Part shown: positions 27,643-37,394 of the stretch, piece by piece
Layout of the letters: every line of letters begins with the position of its first letter
How positions within the stretch are numbered: the stretch's first letter is position 1
Origin: Candidatus Latescibacterota bacterium
GTDB taxonomy: Bacteria > Latescibacterota > UBA2968 > UBA8231
Direction of reading: 5' to 3'
Length of the DNA: 64,000 nt
Assembly (NCBI GenBank): GCA_022819745.1
Contig: JAJEGS010000021.1
Coordinates: 1-64,000 of the forward strand
Notes under the pieces: generated by a model
Told to the model about the DNA's origin: nothing
Databases searched by the model: none
Seen by the model: the letters and a program-made list of their open reading frames with translations, nothing else
Position numbers and translations under genes: made by a program

Positions 27643-28040
27643 GCGAGAAACGCACCATCCGGGTCGGAGACGTCATGGGCTCCAAACTCTACACTATCGA
27701 CAGGCTTGCGACCGTGGCCGAGGCCATGGCACTCATGAAGCAGTACGAGGTCAGTTCGCTCGCCGTTGACCGGCGCGACGACGACGACGAGTTCGGCTTG
27801 CTCGTGGTCGCGGACATCGCCCGCGAGGTGATCGCCCAAAACCGCGCACCCGAGCGCGTCAACGTGTACGAAATTATGTCGAAACCGGTGTTGACTTTGC
27901 CGTCGGCCATGCTCGCCCGCTACGCGGTGCGCTTGCTCGTGCGCTTTGAGCTCTCCCGCGCCGTGGTCGTTGACTACGAGCGCCACCCGCTCGGCATGGT
28001 GACTTTGCGCGATCTCGTCCTGAGCCACGTGGCGGAGTGA
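27639..28040 (+). CDS. Two-CBS-domain regulatory protein
   Basis: A 133-residue protein made of two CBS motifs: VGDVMGSKLYTIDRLATVAEAMALMKQYEVSSLAV (about 8-45) and VYEIMSKPVLTLPSAMLARYAVRLLVRFELSRAVVVD (about 72-112), ending HPLGMVTLRDLV. Such stand-alone CBS pairs bind AMP, ATP or related nucleotides. Start overlaps the PII-like stop as ATGA. It closes a four-gene DUF1538-DUF1538-PII-CBS unit, and two nucleotide sensors on one membrane complex points to energy-charge control. Confidence 0.9.
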   Translation: MSEKRTIRVGDVMGSKLYTIDRLATVAEAMALMKQYEVSSLAVDRRDDDDEFGLLVVADIAREVIAQNRAPERVNVYEIMSKPVLTLPSAMLARYAVRLLVRFELSRAVVVDYERHPLGMVTLRDLVLSHVAE

Positions 28041-28088
28041 TAGGCCGAGCGCGTATAGGAGCTTCGCTCAGCGGCATTGGCACTAAAA

Positions 28089-28769
28089 CTAATGACAGCT
28101 AGAACAGTCAGCATCCATCGGTGCCTCCGGCCCCGTCGTCGCTCCATCCTCACCATCCGGACAGTGAGCCCCGCTCTCGACCCACGCTCCGAACAGTCTT
28201 CCGAACGAGGCTTGCGTCCCCGGTGCAGGCTCGCGGCCAGGACCGGGCATCCACCCCCAGCCCGCCAGCGTATCGTGTGCCATGTGATCGTGCAGCGCCT
28301 TGAGATCCCTCCCGCCATTGCGCTCTTGGTCCTTGAGCTGCCCACAGATCGAACCCAGCGATTTGCCGATCCAGCCCATCTCGATCGGCGCTAGGTGCCA
28401 TACCGGATGTCCCGGCAGGCGTGCGTGGTCGATATTCTTTGATTGGTGGCAGGTGCTACAGCGCATCGCGGCCGTGCCGTGGTTTGCATCGCCGCGCACC
28501 ACCGGTGGCCGATGCATAGCTAGCTGATCGCCCTGACGCGGATGGGCATCCGTTGGATGGCAATTCAGACAGCGCGGGTGCTGAATTACCCGGCCGATCT
28601 CGACGAACAGGGCCTTCGACCGCTCCACCGGGTCCTCGATCGCGTCGAACTCTTTTACGTCTCGCAGCGAGTCGGCCGGCGCTATGGGACCCTTGCCTTC
28701 GGCGAAGCTCAGCGCGACCGTTAGTCCGATGGCCCCAACCGCGTAATGAACATATTCCATCTTGGACAT
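28089..28769 (-). CDS. Multihaem c-type cytochrome-like subunit of the molybdenum oxidoreductase
   Basis: A 226-residue protein with an N-terminal membrane/signal segment (YVHYAVGAIGLTVALSF) and three CxxCH haem-binding motifs: CLNCH near 76, CSTCH near 105 and CSSCH as the last five residues. GWIGKSLGSICGQLKD is typical of the small haem protein found beside isoquinoline 1-oxidoreductase-like enzymes. It would accept electrons from the periplasmic enzyme encoded upstream, with one base between the genes. The start at 28769 follows ACGGAGGAGTTGAG; the longer frame is rejected. Confidence 0.82.
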   Translation of the reverse strand: MSKMEYVHYAVGAIGLTVALSFAEGKGPIAPADSLRDVKEFDAIEDPVERSKALFVEIGRVIQHPRCLNCHPTDAHPRQGDQLAMHRPPVVRGDANHGTAAMRCSTCHQSKNIDHARLPGHPVWHLAPIEMGWIGKSLGSICGQLKDQERNGGRDLKALHDHMAHDTLAGWGWMPGPGREPAPGTQASFGRLFGAWVESGAHCPDGEDGATTGPEAPMDADCSSCH

Positions 28770-28770
28770 C

Positions 28771-30927
28771 TCAACTCCTCCGTGTCGCCTGTACGAACGG
28801 CAAGCGGTAGGTCGGCTCGCCCGACAGTGCCAGCTTGGCGTTGGCCAGCGCCGGGGCGACCGGCGGCACCCCAGGCTCGCCAATCCCCGTCGGCGACTCA
28901 GTACTTTTCACGAGGTGAACTTCGATCTGGGGCATCTCGTGCATGCGCAGCATCCGGTAATCGTGGAAGTTGCTCTGGCGCACGCGTCCGCCCTCAAGCT
29001 CAATCGCGCCGTAGAGCGCGGCGGTCAAGCCGTAAACAACCGCCCCCTGCACTTGCTGCTCGATGTTCCACGGGTTGACCGCGATCCCTACGTCCACCGC
29101 GCAGGTGACTCGGTGGGTTACTGGGATACCGTCGGGTCCCAGCGAACACTCGAAAATCTGGCAGGCGTAGCTCGAAAACGACTTGCGCAGTGCCACCCCG
29201 TGCGCGTGGCCTTCGGGCAGCCGCTGGCCCCAACCGGCCTTTTCGACGGCCAAGTCCAACACCCCCAGCAGGCGAGGGTCGCTGCCTTGCAATAGCTTGC
29301 GCCGGTATTCGACCGGATCCTGCCCGGCCTTGCGGGCCAAGATGTCGAGAAAGTGCTCACCGGCGAATCCGGTGTGCGTGTGTCCGACCGACCGCCACCA
29401 CAGCCTAGAGACGCCAACATCGGGCGTGTGCAATTCGATACAGCGATGCGGGATCGCGTAGGGCATCTCGATCGCCCCCTCGACCGAGGTGCGGTCCACG
29501 CCGTTACTCACTGCAAACGGCTCAAAGGGCGTACCCATCATGATCGACTGGGTCACCACGCGCTGTAGCCAAGCCTCGGGCATGCCGTCGGCTCCGAGCG
29601 CCGCCTCAATGCGGTGTACCGCCAGCGGCCGGTACTTGCCGCCGCGGATGTCGTCCTCCCGGGTCCAGACCACTTTGACCGGCCGGCCTTCGTCGCGGGC
29701 GGCCTCAACTGCATCGATAATGAAGTCGGATTCGAGGTTGGCGCGGCGACCGAAGGCACCTCCGGTGAGCATCGTGTGTAGCTGGACTTTTTGGGGCGGC
29801 AGTCCCAACCGATGCGCGATATTGGCCTGATCGATTGTCTGCATGTAGGTGCCAGCCCAAACCTCGGCCTCGCCGTCCCGCACGTGGGCTGTCGCGTTGA
29901 GCGGTTCCATCGGCGCGTGGGCTAGGTAGGGCATGAAAAACGTTGCCGAGACCGCCGAGTCCGCGCCCGCCTGCAGCCGCGCTTGGGCTTGGCCTTGGTC
30001 TTCGACCATCGCTCCTGTAGTTTGCGCGAGTTGTTCATAGCGCCCGTACAGCTCCTCGCTCGACAGGTTGGCGTTTGCGCCTGCGTCCCAGTCAATTTCT
30101 AGGCGATCGCAAGCCTGCTTAGCCTGCCAGTACGATTCGGCCAGCACCGCGACGCCGCTGGAAATGGACTTGATTTTGTGTACGCCGGGCATGGCGAGGA
30201 TTTCGAACTCGTTGCGCACCCCACGGCTCGATCCACCGAATACAGGGGGTCGAGCCACGATGGCGGTCAACATGCCCGGGAGCTGGAGGTCGATACCGAA
30301 CGTCGCCTGGCCTGTAACCTTCTGCGGCCCCTCAAGCCGCCGGGTCGATTTACCGACGAGCCGGAATTCCGCCGGGTCCTTTAAGGCCGGCTCGGCGGGC
30401 GGGGTCTGCCGTGCGGCATCCTGCGCCAGCTCGCCGTAGTCGAGCGATTCACCGCCGGGACCGATCACTCGGCCGCGGTCGGTCCGCAGTTGGGCGACCG
30501 GCACGTTCCAGCGCTCGGCCGCGGCAGCCAGCAGCATGGCCCGGGCGGCCGCGCCCACCCGTCGCAGCGGCATCCAGAACGCCGGTGTGGAAGTGCTGCC
30601 GCCGGTGCCCATAACTCCGAACAGCGGATTTATGTAGGCCGCATCCACCGGGGAATGCCGTGCCTCGAACCGCTCGATCTCGGCGTCTAGCTCTTCGGCC
30701 ACGATCATCGAATGCGAGGTGAAAACCCCTTGGCCCATCTCGATATTGGGCGATAGGAATACGATGCGACCGTCGGCGTGTACGCGGAGAAAGGCGGTCA
30801 ACTCCGCCCCGTCCTCGCTGGCCTCGGCGGCCAGTGTGCGCATCGGATTCGGCAGCGCAACGCCGAGGGCAAATCCCCCGCTCGCCAGCGCCGAAACCTG
30901 CAAGAAACGTCGTCTCGTGGTGCTCAT
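28771..30927 (-). CDS. Molybdopterin-binding large subunit, xanthine dehydrogenase family (isoquinoline 1-oxidoreductase-like)
   Basis: A 718-residue subunit with a twin-arginine export signal at its start ([21 protein letters not shown]). Landmarks are [47 protein letters not shown] (MPT-binding) and [15 protein letters not shown] near the end, where the active-site Glu is expected (GIGEPGV). This is the fused IorB-type layout. It should hydroxylate an aldehyde or N-heterocycle in the periplasm and pass electrons to the [2Fe-2S] subunit, with whose stop its start overlaps (ATGA), and to the multihaem protein. Confidence 0.92.
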   Translation of the reverse strand: MSTTRRRFLQVSALASGGFALGVALPNPMRTLAAEASEDGAELTAFLRVHADGRIVFLSPNIEMGQGVFTSHSMIVAEELDAEIERFEARHSPVDAAYINPLFGVMGTGGSTSTPAFWMPLRRVGAAARAMLLAAAAERWNVPVAQLRTDRGRVIGPGGESLDYGELAQDAARQTPPAEPALKDPAEFRLVGKSTRRLEGPQKVTGQATFGIDLQLPGMLTAIVARPPVFGGSSRGVRNEFEILAMPGVHKIKSISSGVAVLAESYWQAKQACDRLEIDWDAGANANLSSEELYGRYEQLAQTTGAMVEDQGQAQARLQAGADSAVSATFFMPYLAHAPMEPLNATAHVRDGEAEVWAGTYMQTIDQANIAHRLGLPPQKVQLHTMLTGGAFGRRANLESDFIIDAVEAARDEGRPVKVVWTREDDIRGGKYRPLAVHRIEAALGADGMPEAWLQRVVTQSIMMGTPFEPFAVSNGVDRTSVEGAIEMPYAIPHRCIELHTPDVGVSRLWWRSVGHTHTGFAGEHFLDILARKAGQDPVEYRRKLLQGSDPRLLGVLDLAVEKAGWGQRLPEGHAHGVALRKSFSSYACQIFECSLGPDGIPVTHRVTCAVDVGIAVNPWNIEQQVQGAVVYGLTAALYGAIELEGGRVRQSNFHDYRMLRMHEMPQIEVHLVKSTESPTGIGEPGVPPVAPALANAKLALSGEPTYRLPFVQATRRS

Positions 30928-31394
30928 GAGCCCCCCTTACCACTGGTCGCCGCGCGCCGGATCGCTTTGCGGATGCGGTCGTAGGTCCCGCAGCGGCAGA
31001 TATTTCCGCTCATGGCCAAGTCAATTTCTTCGTCGCTCGGCGATGGATTTGACTGTAGCAGTGCGGCGGCTGACATCAGTTGGCCGGCTTGGCAGTAGCC
31101 GCACTGAACCACGTCGTCGTCCAGCCACACCTGTTGCAGCGGATGCAGATTATCACGATCCCCTAAGCCTTCGATAGTGGTTATGGCTCGCCCGGCCACG
31201 GCGCGGACCGGGGTGACGCACGAGCGCCGCGCTTGGCCTTCGACGTGAACCGTGCAGGCCCCGCACTGGGCGATTCCGCAACCGAACTTAGTGCCAGTCA
31301 GCCCCAGTGCGTCGCGTAAGACCCACAACAGCGGCGTCTCGGAATCAACATCGACAGCGCGATCTCGACCATTGACGTTCAGGGTTATGGTCAT
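30924..31394 (-). CDS. [2Fe-2S] subunit of the molybdenum oxidoreductase (IorA-like)
   Basis: A 156-residue protein with the two-domain layout of the family: a plant-type ferredoxin cluster [12 protein letters not shown] near residues 38-49 with a downstream Cys (ARRSCVTP), then a helical cluster-binding domain with [10 protein letters not shown] near 98 and CRCGTYDRI near 132. No export signal is present, so it would be co-exported with the Tat-signal large subunit. AGGAGGCACT precedes the ATG. It heads the three-gene operon. Confidence 0.93.
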   Translation of the reverse strand: MTITLNVNGRDRAVDVDSETPLLWVLRDALGLTGTKFGCGIAQCGACTVHVEGQARRSCVTPVRAVAGRAITTIEGLGDRDNLHPLQQVWLDDDVVQCGYCQAGQLMSAAALLQSNPSPSDEEIDLAMSGNICRCGTYDRIRKAIRRAATSGKGGS

Positions 31395-31519
31395 AGTGCC
31401 TCCTGATTATGGATGTGCGAAACGAATCTGGCGAACAGGTTTCGGGCACAAAACCGAACGCTCCCAGATATGTAAAAATGAATTAAGACTCTTGATTCTC
31501 TCAACAGGTAAAAGGTATT

Positions 31520-32884
31520 CTAACGGGAGAGGTTGGACTTAATTTCTCCCCAAGACTTTGCTTCTACGGAGGTGGCAGGGGTAGAAAGAGTTTCGAAGTT
31601 GTAGATTCCCTCGCCGTGCGCCTCAATGCCGTCCTTCAAGGGGGGATTGATCTGTGCGCCATCGAGCATTACCGCGATGCGACCGGGCTGGCCGCCGCTG
31701 AGCTCCCAGCCGCGCACGGTAGAGCGGTCCTGCGTGATGCCATTCTCAAAGGGGTGCGGGCTGTAGCGCGTGGTCGGGGAGCCCGACTGCCACGGCCCCG
31801 CCTGCGACGGGTCTGTACCACCCACGGAGTACCCCTCGGCGAAATACGAGTTAGCTGTAGCAGCGAAATCGGCACTGTACACCATGCCAGTGGGCGCTAG
31901 CCCCGCAATGTTGTTGAGCGTGACCAGAATACTCGACGCAACGGCGTCGTGGTTGGCCAGATTCTGCGACGCCACCACGATGGGCGGATCGGCCACGTAT
32001 TCGGTGCCTTCGTCCGCGCCGCCGTGCAGCATGAGCTTTTCGCAGCCCGACAGAGTCAGACGCTGCTTGGCCGCGATCTCCGAAACGTAGTTGACCTCCG
32101 CGTATTTCTCGTAGAAGTCTATGGCGTCGTTGTGCAGGTCGTGGCGGCTGTCGTCGCGCAGCCAGCCAACGGCATTCTTGATCCCCAAGGTCAGGCCGGA
32201 GAGAATGTGGCCCCCGATCCTCGGCATGTTGACGATGTGGTCCACTTCTCTGACCAGATTCGCCACGTACATACCCCGTGGCCACCGGTGGCCCTCGGGC
32301 AAGCTGGCCTCGAAGTACCCGTCCTCGAAACCCTGATCGTCAAAGAAGTGCAGTTCGGCATCTTCCTCGAGCGCGATCAGGCCATTGGTGCCAAAGCGCT
32401 CGCGCGTAGAACTGAAGCGACCAGTGTTCGTCAGACGCACATGCTCGACGCCCGCTTGGTCCGCGACCACGACGCGGCCGGCACCCCTTTCCTTGAGCAC
32501 GGCCACCATGGCCTGTACTGCGCCCGGCGAAGTCACCGCTGGATGCGGGTTCCCCGAGTTGCTCGCCACCTTGATCGCCACAGAGTCTCCCGAATTCAGC
32601 CACGAGAAGTCGAGGCGCTCGGCTGCGCGGGTGACGGCCATGCCGATATTTCCCTCGTACAGGCCTACGAGTACGTCGTCTTGGCTCAGTAGGTTGGCGG
32701 CCTCTGCCGCGCTCGCTACAGGCGCAGCCGCGGCATCTCTCAGTTGCAGCACTAATGGTGCCAGCGCCACGCCCACGCCGAGCGCGGAACCGGCCTTGAC
32801 GAACTCGCGCCGGGATACTCGCCGCCTGCGCTCCTCCGATTCTCTCTTCGCGTCTTCTGTTAAATCTGCATTTTCGTTTGGCAT
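31520..32884 (-). CDS. DUF362 domain protein with Tat signal
   Basis: About 454 residues. The N-terminus has a charged leader (RRRRVSRREFVKAG) and a hydrophobic stretch (LGVGVALAPLVLQL), a good twin-arginine signal. The DUF362 domain follows: DSVAIKVASNSGNPHPAVTSPGAVQAMV, GAGRVVVADQAG, IVNMPRIGGHILSGLTLGIKNAVGWL. The domain probably binds metal or an Fe-S cofactor; no ferredoxin motif is attached here. The ATG at 32884 has AAGGAG nine bases before it, while the upstream ATG at 32893 sits directly on that site. Same strand as the oxidoreductase genes, 125 bases upstream. Confidence 0.88.
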   Translation of the reverse strand: MPNENADLTEDAKRESEERRRRVSRREFVKAGSALGVGVALAPLVLQLRDAAAAPVASAAEAANLLSQDDVLVGLYEGNIGMAVTRAAERLDFSWLNSGDSVAIKVASNSGNPHPAVTSPGAVQAMVAVLKERGAGRVVVADQAGVEHVRLTNTGRFSSTRERFGTNGLIALEEDAELHFFDDQGFEDGYFEASLPEGHRWPRGMYVANLVREVDHIVNMPRIGGHILSGLTLGIKNAVGWLRDDSRHDLHNDAIDFYEKYAEVNYVSEIAAKQRLTLSGCEKLMLHGGADEGTEYVADPPIVVASQNLANHDAVASSILVTLNNIAGLAPTGMVYSADFAATANSYFAEGYSVGGTDPSQAGPWQSGSPTTRYSPHPFENGITQDRSTVRGWELSGGQPGRIAVMLDGAQINPPLKDGIEAHGEGIYNFETLSTPATSVEAKSWGEIKSNLSR

Positions 32885-33131
32885 TTCCCTCATCTCCTTG
32901 ATTCTACAGTCCGCAGGTTTAGCCGTGTCCTTTCAGTTTCACGCCCATCTCAAAATAGCTGACCGCTGACATTAGCGCAATCCGCCAAACTATCGTCTAT
33001 ACTCAACTTACGCCAAAATAGCGCAAGGAGACTATAGATCGGCGCGTATCGCTACTGACCAACGTACCCGCTCTTTAATATTGCTTCCTGTGGATAGGAG
33101 GCAAAGCAGGCGGATTTGCGGCATTCCTCGC

Positions 33132-33938
33132 TCACAAGTCGTACTCCCCTCGCGCATTCCAACCCGGGTACTGCTCCTCGAGACGGGCCAGCGTCTCTTG
33201 GGTGTAGTATTCGTGGCCGGGGGGTGGGAAGCGGAAGAGTGCTCGTTCGCGCGCCGAAAGCCGGCCGATAAAGGCCCGGAAGTGATCTTGCATCCCTCGG
33301 TTGGTAAAGCTGCTCACGCCCTCCCAGTAGTGGTCGGCGCGGCCGTAGATCCGGGTGGCGGAATAGCGCTGCCCCTCGCTGCCCTTGAACACGGTCGCCG
33401 AGTGCCAGAGGTGGGTGTTGAAGATCATGATTGTGCCCGCTGGTACGGTCAGTAGAACCCGCTTGCTTAGGTCCTGGCCATAGGGCTTGGGCACGATCTG
33501 CATCGGCGCTTGGTTTTCTTCTACAGCTTCGGGGAAGTACCAGGTGCTGATCTGTGCGTAGCGCCGGTCGGATGTGGGCGGCAGGAGCGAGTTGTTGCCA
33601 TTGTCGATGTGCAGGCCCGGCTGCTCGGCTCCGGGGTCGGGGTAGCGCGCCCAGTTGTGGGCGTAGCGGAAGAAGATGTCCTCGGTGTCGAGTACCCGCT
33701 GGACGAACTCGATGAGATCCCAGTCGAGGATGAATTCATTGAAGAGCATATCGGCGTAGGGAAAGTCGTCCGTTAAGCGCCTCCTTGCGGGTGGATCGGC
33801 GGCGATCACCTCCCAAGGGGGGAGAGTCTGGCGGATGGCTGCGGCGATCTGGGCCCGGCGTTCCTCTGGATAGAAATTCTCTACGACCACAAAGCCCTGT
33901 TCTACAAAGGTCTGAAAATGATCGTCTGTTAGTTTCAT
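33132..33938 (-). CDS. PhyH family dioxygenase 2
   Basis: A 268-residue PhyH protein with the triad in GLHIDNGNN (HxD) and THLWHSATVFKG (distal His) and a downstream RYSATRIYGRADHYW for 2-oxoglutarate. The N-terminus FVEQGFVVVENFY is the typical helix-strand entry of the family. ATG at 33938 is chosen: GGAGGAGTGAGC precedes it, and the in-frame GTG six bases earlier lies too close to the site. Divergent from the beta-propeller genes at 34064. A 77-base remnant of a close paralogue lies at 24355. Confidence 0.9.
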   Translation of the reverse strand: MKLTDDHFQTFVEQGFVVVENFYPEERRAQIAAAIRQTLPPWEVIAADPPARRRLTDDFPYADMLFNEFILDWDLIEFVQRVLDTEDIFFRYAHNWARYPDPGAEQPGLHIDNGNNSLLPPTSDRRYAQISTWYFPEAVEENQAPMQIVPKPYGQDLSKRVLLTVPAGTIMIFNTHLWHSATVFKGSEGQRYSATRIYGRADHYWEGVSSFTNRGMQDHFRAFIGRLSARERALFRFPPPGHEYYTQETLARLEEQYPGWNARGEYDL

Positions 33939-34063
33939 GCTCACTCCTCCGCGTTTTTGTTTGCGCTTAGATTATATATTCAAAGCTGCTCTGTGCCTAT
34001 TGCAAGCCGCCGTCCGTATTACCAATATACATTGACATTTGCCCTCTAACCGCGAGGAATGCC

Positions 34064-34912
34064 ATGAGTGCTACCTATAATTACGAAGTAGTCGAACACT
34101 GGGGCCTAGGCCCCCAAGGCCGCCCCATGGGCGGCGTCGTGCCCGGAGTGGCCGCCGATAGCCAAGGGCGGGTCTTTGTGGGCCGCCGTCACCCGCCCGC
34201 CCTGCTGGTCTATGATCGCGATGGAGTCTATATCGACACTTGGGGGGCCGATCTGCTAGGGAACCCCCACCTCCTGTGGGTTGACGGCGAGGACCAGGTG
34301 TACGCGGCCGACACCGACGGCCACACCATCCGCTGCTTTAATCCGCAGGGAGAAGTGGTCCACACGTGGGGCACGCCGGGCGTGCCGGGCGCGCCCGACC
34401 AGCCCTTTAACCAGCCCACGAAAGCCATGCGCGGCCCTTCTGGGGATTTGTACGTGGCCGATGGGTACGGCCAATACCGCATCCACCGCATTTCGGACGC
34501 GGGAGAGTTGGTCCATTCGTGGGGATCTGCGGGCACGGGTCCGGGTCAATTCGCCCTGCCCCACAGCCTGTGGGTTGACCGCGACGAGCGCGTCTGGGCC
34601 GTTGACCGCGAAAACAACCGCATCCAGCGCTTTGACTCCGAGGGCCGCTACTTGGACGAGTGGACCGACTTGGAAATGCCCATGGATCTCTTCATTACCC
34701 CGGACGATACAGTGTACATAGTCGAGGCCCCGTCGCGCGTTAGCATCTTCGACATAGAGGGGCAGTTGCTAGCCCGCTGGGGCGAGGATGGCTCGGCTCC
34801 GGGGCAATTCGCCGACTCTCCTCACAGCATTTGGGTAGATGAGGAAGGCTCGCTGTACACCGGCGAAGTAGCTACCCTGCACGATAGGGTGCAGAAGTTC
34901 CGCCGCGTTTAG
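34064..34912 (+). CDS. NHL-repeat beta-propeller protein
   Basis: A 282-residue protein made of about six NHL-type repeats; LWVDGEDQVYAADTDGHTIRCFNPQG, LWVDRDERVWAVDRENNRIQRFDSEG and IWVDEEGSLYTGE are successive blades. No signal peptide is visible, so it is cytoplasmic or exported by another route. The fold is shared with peptidyl-hydroxyglycine lyases and lactonases, but the catalytic pattern is not complete enough to name an activity. It lies 29 bases upstream of the SMP-30 gene and probably forms an operon with it. Confidence 0.85.
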   Translation: MSATYNYEVVEHWGLGPQGRPMGGVVPGVAADSQGRVFVGRRHPPALLVYDRDGVYIDTWGADLLGNPHLLWVDGEDQVYAADTDGHTIRCFNPQGEVVHTWGTPGVPGAPDQPFNQPTKAMRGPSGDLYVADGYGQYRIHRISDAGELVHSWGSAGTGPGQFALPHSLWVDRDERVWAVDRENNRIQRFDSEGRYLDEWTDLEMPMDLFITPDDTVYIVEAPSRVSIFDIEGQLLARWGEDGSAPGQFADSPHSIWVDEEGSLYTGEVATLHDRVQKFRRV

Positions 34913-34941
34913 AAGCCGCTAATTTTAATCGGGAAGATGAT

Positions 34942-35883
34942 ATGGAACTTGTGAGGTATCCAGATAGCCGTATTGAGGTGCTCGACGAGCGCTTCGCCAA
35001 GTACAAGCTGGCCAATGCCGCCCTTGAAATGCTTTGGACCGGCGGGCGCTGGCTCGAAGGCCCCGCGTGGTTTGGCGACGGCCGCTATCTACTGTTCAGC
35101 GACATCCCCAACAACCGCATTCTCAAGTGGGAAGAAGAGACCGGAGAGGTCTCGGTCTTTCGCAAGCCATCGAATAACACCAATGGCAACACGCGCGACC
35201 GCGAGGGGCGATTGCTGTCGTGCGAACACGACGCGCGCCGAGTCACGCGGACGGAGTACGACGGTTCAATCACTGTGTTGATGGATCAGTTCGAGGACAA
35301 GCCGTTGAATGCCCCCAACGACATTGTGGTGAAGTCGGATGGATCGATTTGGTTTACGGACCCCGGTTACGGCATTCTGATGGACTACGAGGGGCATCGG
35401 GATACGTTCGAGAATGCCGCCAATGTGTATCGTCTCGACCCGGACTCGGGGGAAGCGACGGTGGTGGCCGGGGATTTCCAGCGGCCCAACGGCCTCTGCT
35501 TCAGCCCGGATGAGTCGCTGCTCTACATCGTCGATACCGGGCGCTCCGACGGCCCCGAATACCCCACCCACATCCGCGTTTTCGATGTCCACGGCGACCG
35601 CCTTGCAAACGGGCGCGTGTTCGCAGACATGGGGCTTGGCTCGTCAGACGGGGTCCGCACCGATGTGGATGGCAACCTGTGGTCGGGGGCCTGTTGGGGA
35701 GGCGAGGGTTATGACGGCGTGCATTGTTTTGCTCCCGACGGCCCCTTGATCGGCAAGATCCACCTGCCAGCGCCCTGCGCCAACCTCTGCTTCGGCGGCG
35801 CGAAAAAGAACCGGCTGTTCATAACCTGTTCGCAGTCGCTGTTTTCGGTGTACGTCGAGACGAACGGGGCTCAGAAGCCGTAG
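34942..35883 (+). CDS. SMP-30/gluconolactonase family protein
   Basis: A 313-residue six-bladed propeller of the SMP-30/gluconolaconase/LRE family: WLEGPAWFGDGRYLLFSDIPNNRILKW supplies the Glu metal ligand and the SDIPNN motif, NAPNDIVVKSDGSIWFTDPGYGI supplies the Asn ligand, and LCFSPDESLLYIVDTGR the third. These enzymes hydrolyse sugar lactones with a divalent metal. Paired with the NHL protein and near dehydrogenases of the Gfo/Idh type, it fits aldonolactone catabolism. Confidence 0.92.
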   Translation: MELVRYPDSRIEVLDERFAKYKLANAALEMLWTGGRWLEGPAWFGDGRYLLFSDIPNNRILKWEEETGEVSVFRKPSNNTNGNTRDREGRLLSCEHDARRVTRTEYDGSITVLMDQFEDKPLNAPNDIVVKSDGSIWFTDPGYGILMDYEGHRDTFENAANVYRLDPDSGEATVVAGDFQRPNGLCFSPDESLLYIVDTGRSDGPEYPTHIRVFDVHGDRLANGRVFADMGLGSSDGVRTDVDGNLWSGACWGGEGYDGVHCFAPDGPLIGKIHLPAPCANLCFGGAKKNRLFITCSQSLFSVYVETNGAQKP

Positions 35884-35959
35884 GGGATTACACTCGAACT
35901 CGCCAGCCCACCAACAATGGCAATTCGCCGCAACATCGTCCTTGTCTCGCCGATCGGTG

Positions 35960-36121
35960 CTACTTGAGGTAGAGCAGCCGTTGCGTCTGCACCCCGCCAA
36001 GATAGCTCAGGCGGGTGATATAGACCCCCGACGATAGGGAGGCACCTCGCTGGTCGCAACTGAGAGGAATGTTGCGCCACTGGCCCACGATTTCGCCGGC
36101 GTCGTTGTGCGCGGCACGGTC
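35960..36121 (-). pseudogene. Remnant of a C-terminal secretion-sorting domain
   Basis: On the minus strand, in a frame different from the upstream Cache protein, the last ~45 codons before the stop at 35960 read NDAGEIVGQWRNIPLS then LSSGVYITRLSYLGGVQTQRLLYLK (in two blocks). This SGVY-x-R-x-L ending with TQR/K-x-x-L-L-K is the pattern of T9SS-type or FlgD-like C-terminal sorting tails. The tail's upstream half (NPFNPST-type) is missing, so it is either a frameshifted end of the Cache gene or a fossil. The other bases between 35884 and 35959 show no gene. Confidence 0.45.
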
Positions 36122-37394
36122 AGCGGTCGCCTTGGGTCGCTTTGACGCGACCCCAAGAAGTGAGGGTGCTGGTAACGGTCGGGGCATCATCGGGTGCGCG
36201 CCCATAAAATCCCGACCCGACAATGAAGTCAGCCGGGACTGTGCTTCCGTCTGCCCTCCGGATTTCAGCGGCGAACTCGCGTGCGTATCCCACCTTGGGG
36301 ATGTCGGCCCTGTCTGTGTCGTCGGTGGGATCGTCGAAGTAATACTCCACGAAGCCGCCTTCTGGGCTACCCTTCGCCGCTTCGATGACCTGAGGCAGAA
36401 TGAAATCTCCGGTCACAGCGTCAGTGACGGTTGGAATCAGAGGCCGATACTCGTATTTGTCCGGGAAGGCTGCGTGAAAAATGATGACGTTGCTGACAAT
36501 ATCTAGGACGTAGAGGTACACGGAACCGTGTCTCCAAGGCCCGTTCGGATCCCGCAGGGCGATCCTCGCTTTCGCCATTGCGGCTAAATCGCCGGAATTC
36601 AGGAGGTCAAGAAAGTAATTCCCCGCTTGCGTGACGAAGGCCTTCAAGGTTTCGCGATCTACCACGTCCCTGGCATTGACGGCTGGATCGCCGTAATCGA
36701 TGGCTTCATCGCTAATGGGAACCATGTGAGATTCATTGAGATCGAATCCCATGAGCATCACAATCGGAGCCCCCCCTAAATTGGGCTCGACATAGACGGC
36801 GGCATGGCCGGAAGCGCCCGGTATGCCTGGCGACAGTCCTAGAATAGGAGCAGTCGCATCGAATGCGCCGTCCGGTTCCTGCGACAATGTGCCCATGACC
36901 GCGCCGAAAGCCTGGGCGGCAATAGTAGGATCGGGAGATGCCAGATTGCCCAGATCCGATAAGGAAACGCCCAGTGAAGAAAGGATCGTTCCGTAAATCA
37001 CCGGGTTGAGCAGCCTCCCCGTCAACGACATGTCCTTCGCGTGAACGTATATTCTGCCATCGGGAGTCAGGCTCACGATGTACGTGGAACCGGAACGCCA
37101 AATCCCATCGTCCAGCCTTATGATGCATCCGATATATGCCGCTTGTTCCGCGGTCGCTGCCCCTTGGGCGTATTCTCTGGACCGCTCTCTCACGGCCAAC
37201 GCGAACTCCTCGAGGGTCGCGCTTCCGTCTTCCACCTGTTGCGCCGTCACACGCGGATCCGCAGGAGGCGTCACGCCGGGGGGAAGTGGACAATCTGCCA
37301 GAGCGGGAGACGCAGTGAAAAAGACGCCAGCCAGCACGATCAGTCCGACAACGGGAATCATGCATTCCGAATTGAGCAATGTTCGAGTTTTCAT
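36120..37394 (-). CDS. Secreted Cache-domain protein
   Basis: A 424-residue protein with a signal peptide (hydrophobic MIPVVGLIVLAGVFFTASPALA) and two Cache-like sensor domains: the first around residues 40-150 (SGSTYIVSLTPDGRIYVHAKDMSLTGR), the second around 235-360 (HGSVYLYVLDIVSNVIIFHAAFPDKYEYR). Cache domains bind small molecules, but here no kinase or chemotaxis domain is attached, so it acts as a free periplasmic or surface protein. The ATG at 37394 has AAAAGGAGG upstream; 100 residues of a longer frame are rejected. It may have lost a sorting tail, now out of frame at 35960-36121. Confidence 0.78.
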   Translation of the reverse strand: MKTRTLLNSECMIPVVGLIVLAGVFFTASPALADCPLPPGVTPPADPRVTAQQVEDGSATLEEFALAVRERSREYAQGAATAEQAAYIGCIIRLDDGIWRSGSTYIVSLTPDGRIYVHAKDMSLTGRLLNPVIYGTILSSLGVSLSDLGNLASPDPTIAAQAFGAVMGTLSQEPDGAFDATAPILGLSPGIPGASGHAAVYVEPNLGGAPIVMLMGFDLNESHMVPISDEAIDYGDPAVNARDVVDRETLKAFVTQAGNYFLDLLNSGDLAAMAKARIALRDPNGPWRHGSVYLYVLDIVSNVIIFHAAFPDKYEYRPLIPTVTDAVTGDFILPQVIEAAKGSPEGGFVEYYFDDPTDDTDRADIPKVGYAREFAAEIRRADGSTVPADFIVGSGFYGRAPDDAPTVTSTLTSWGRVKATQGDR

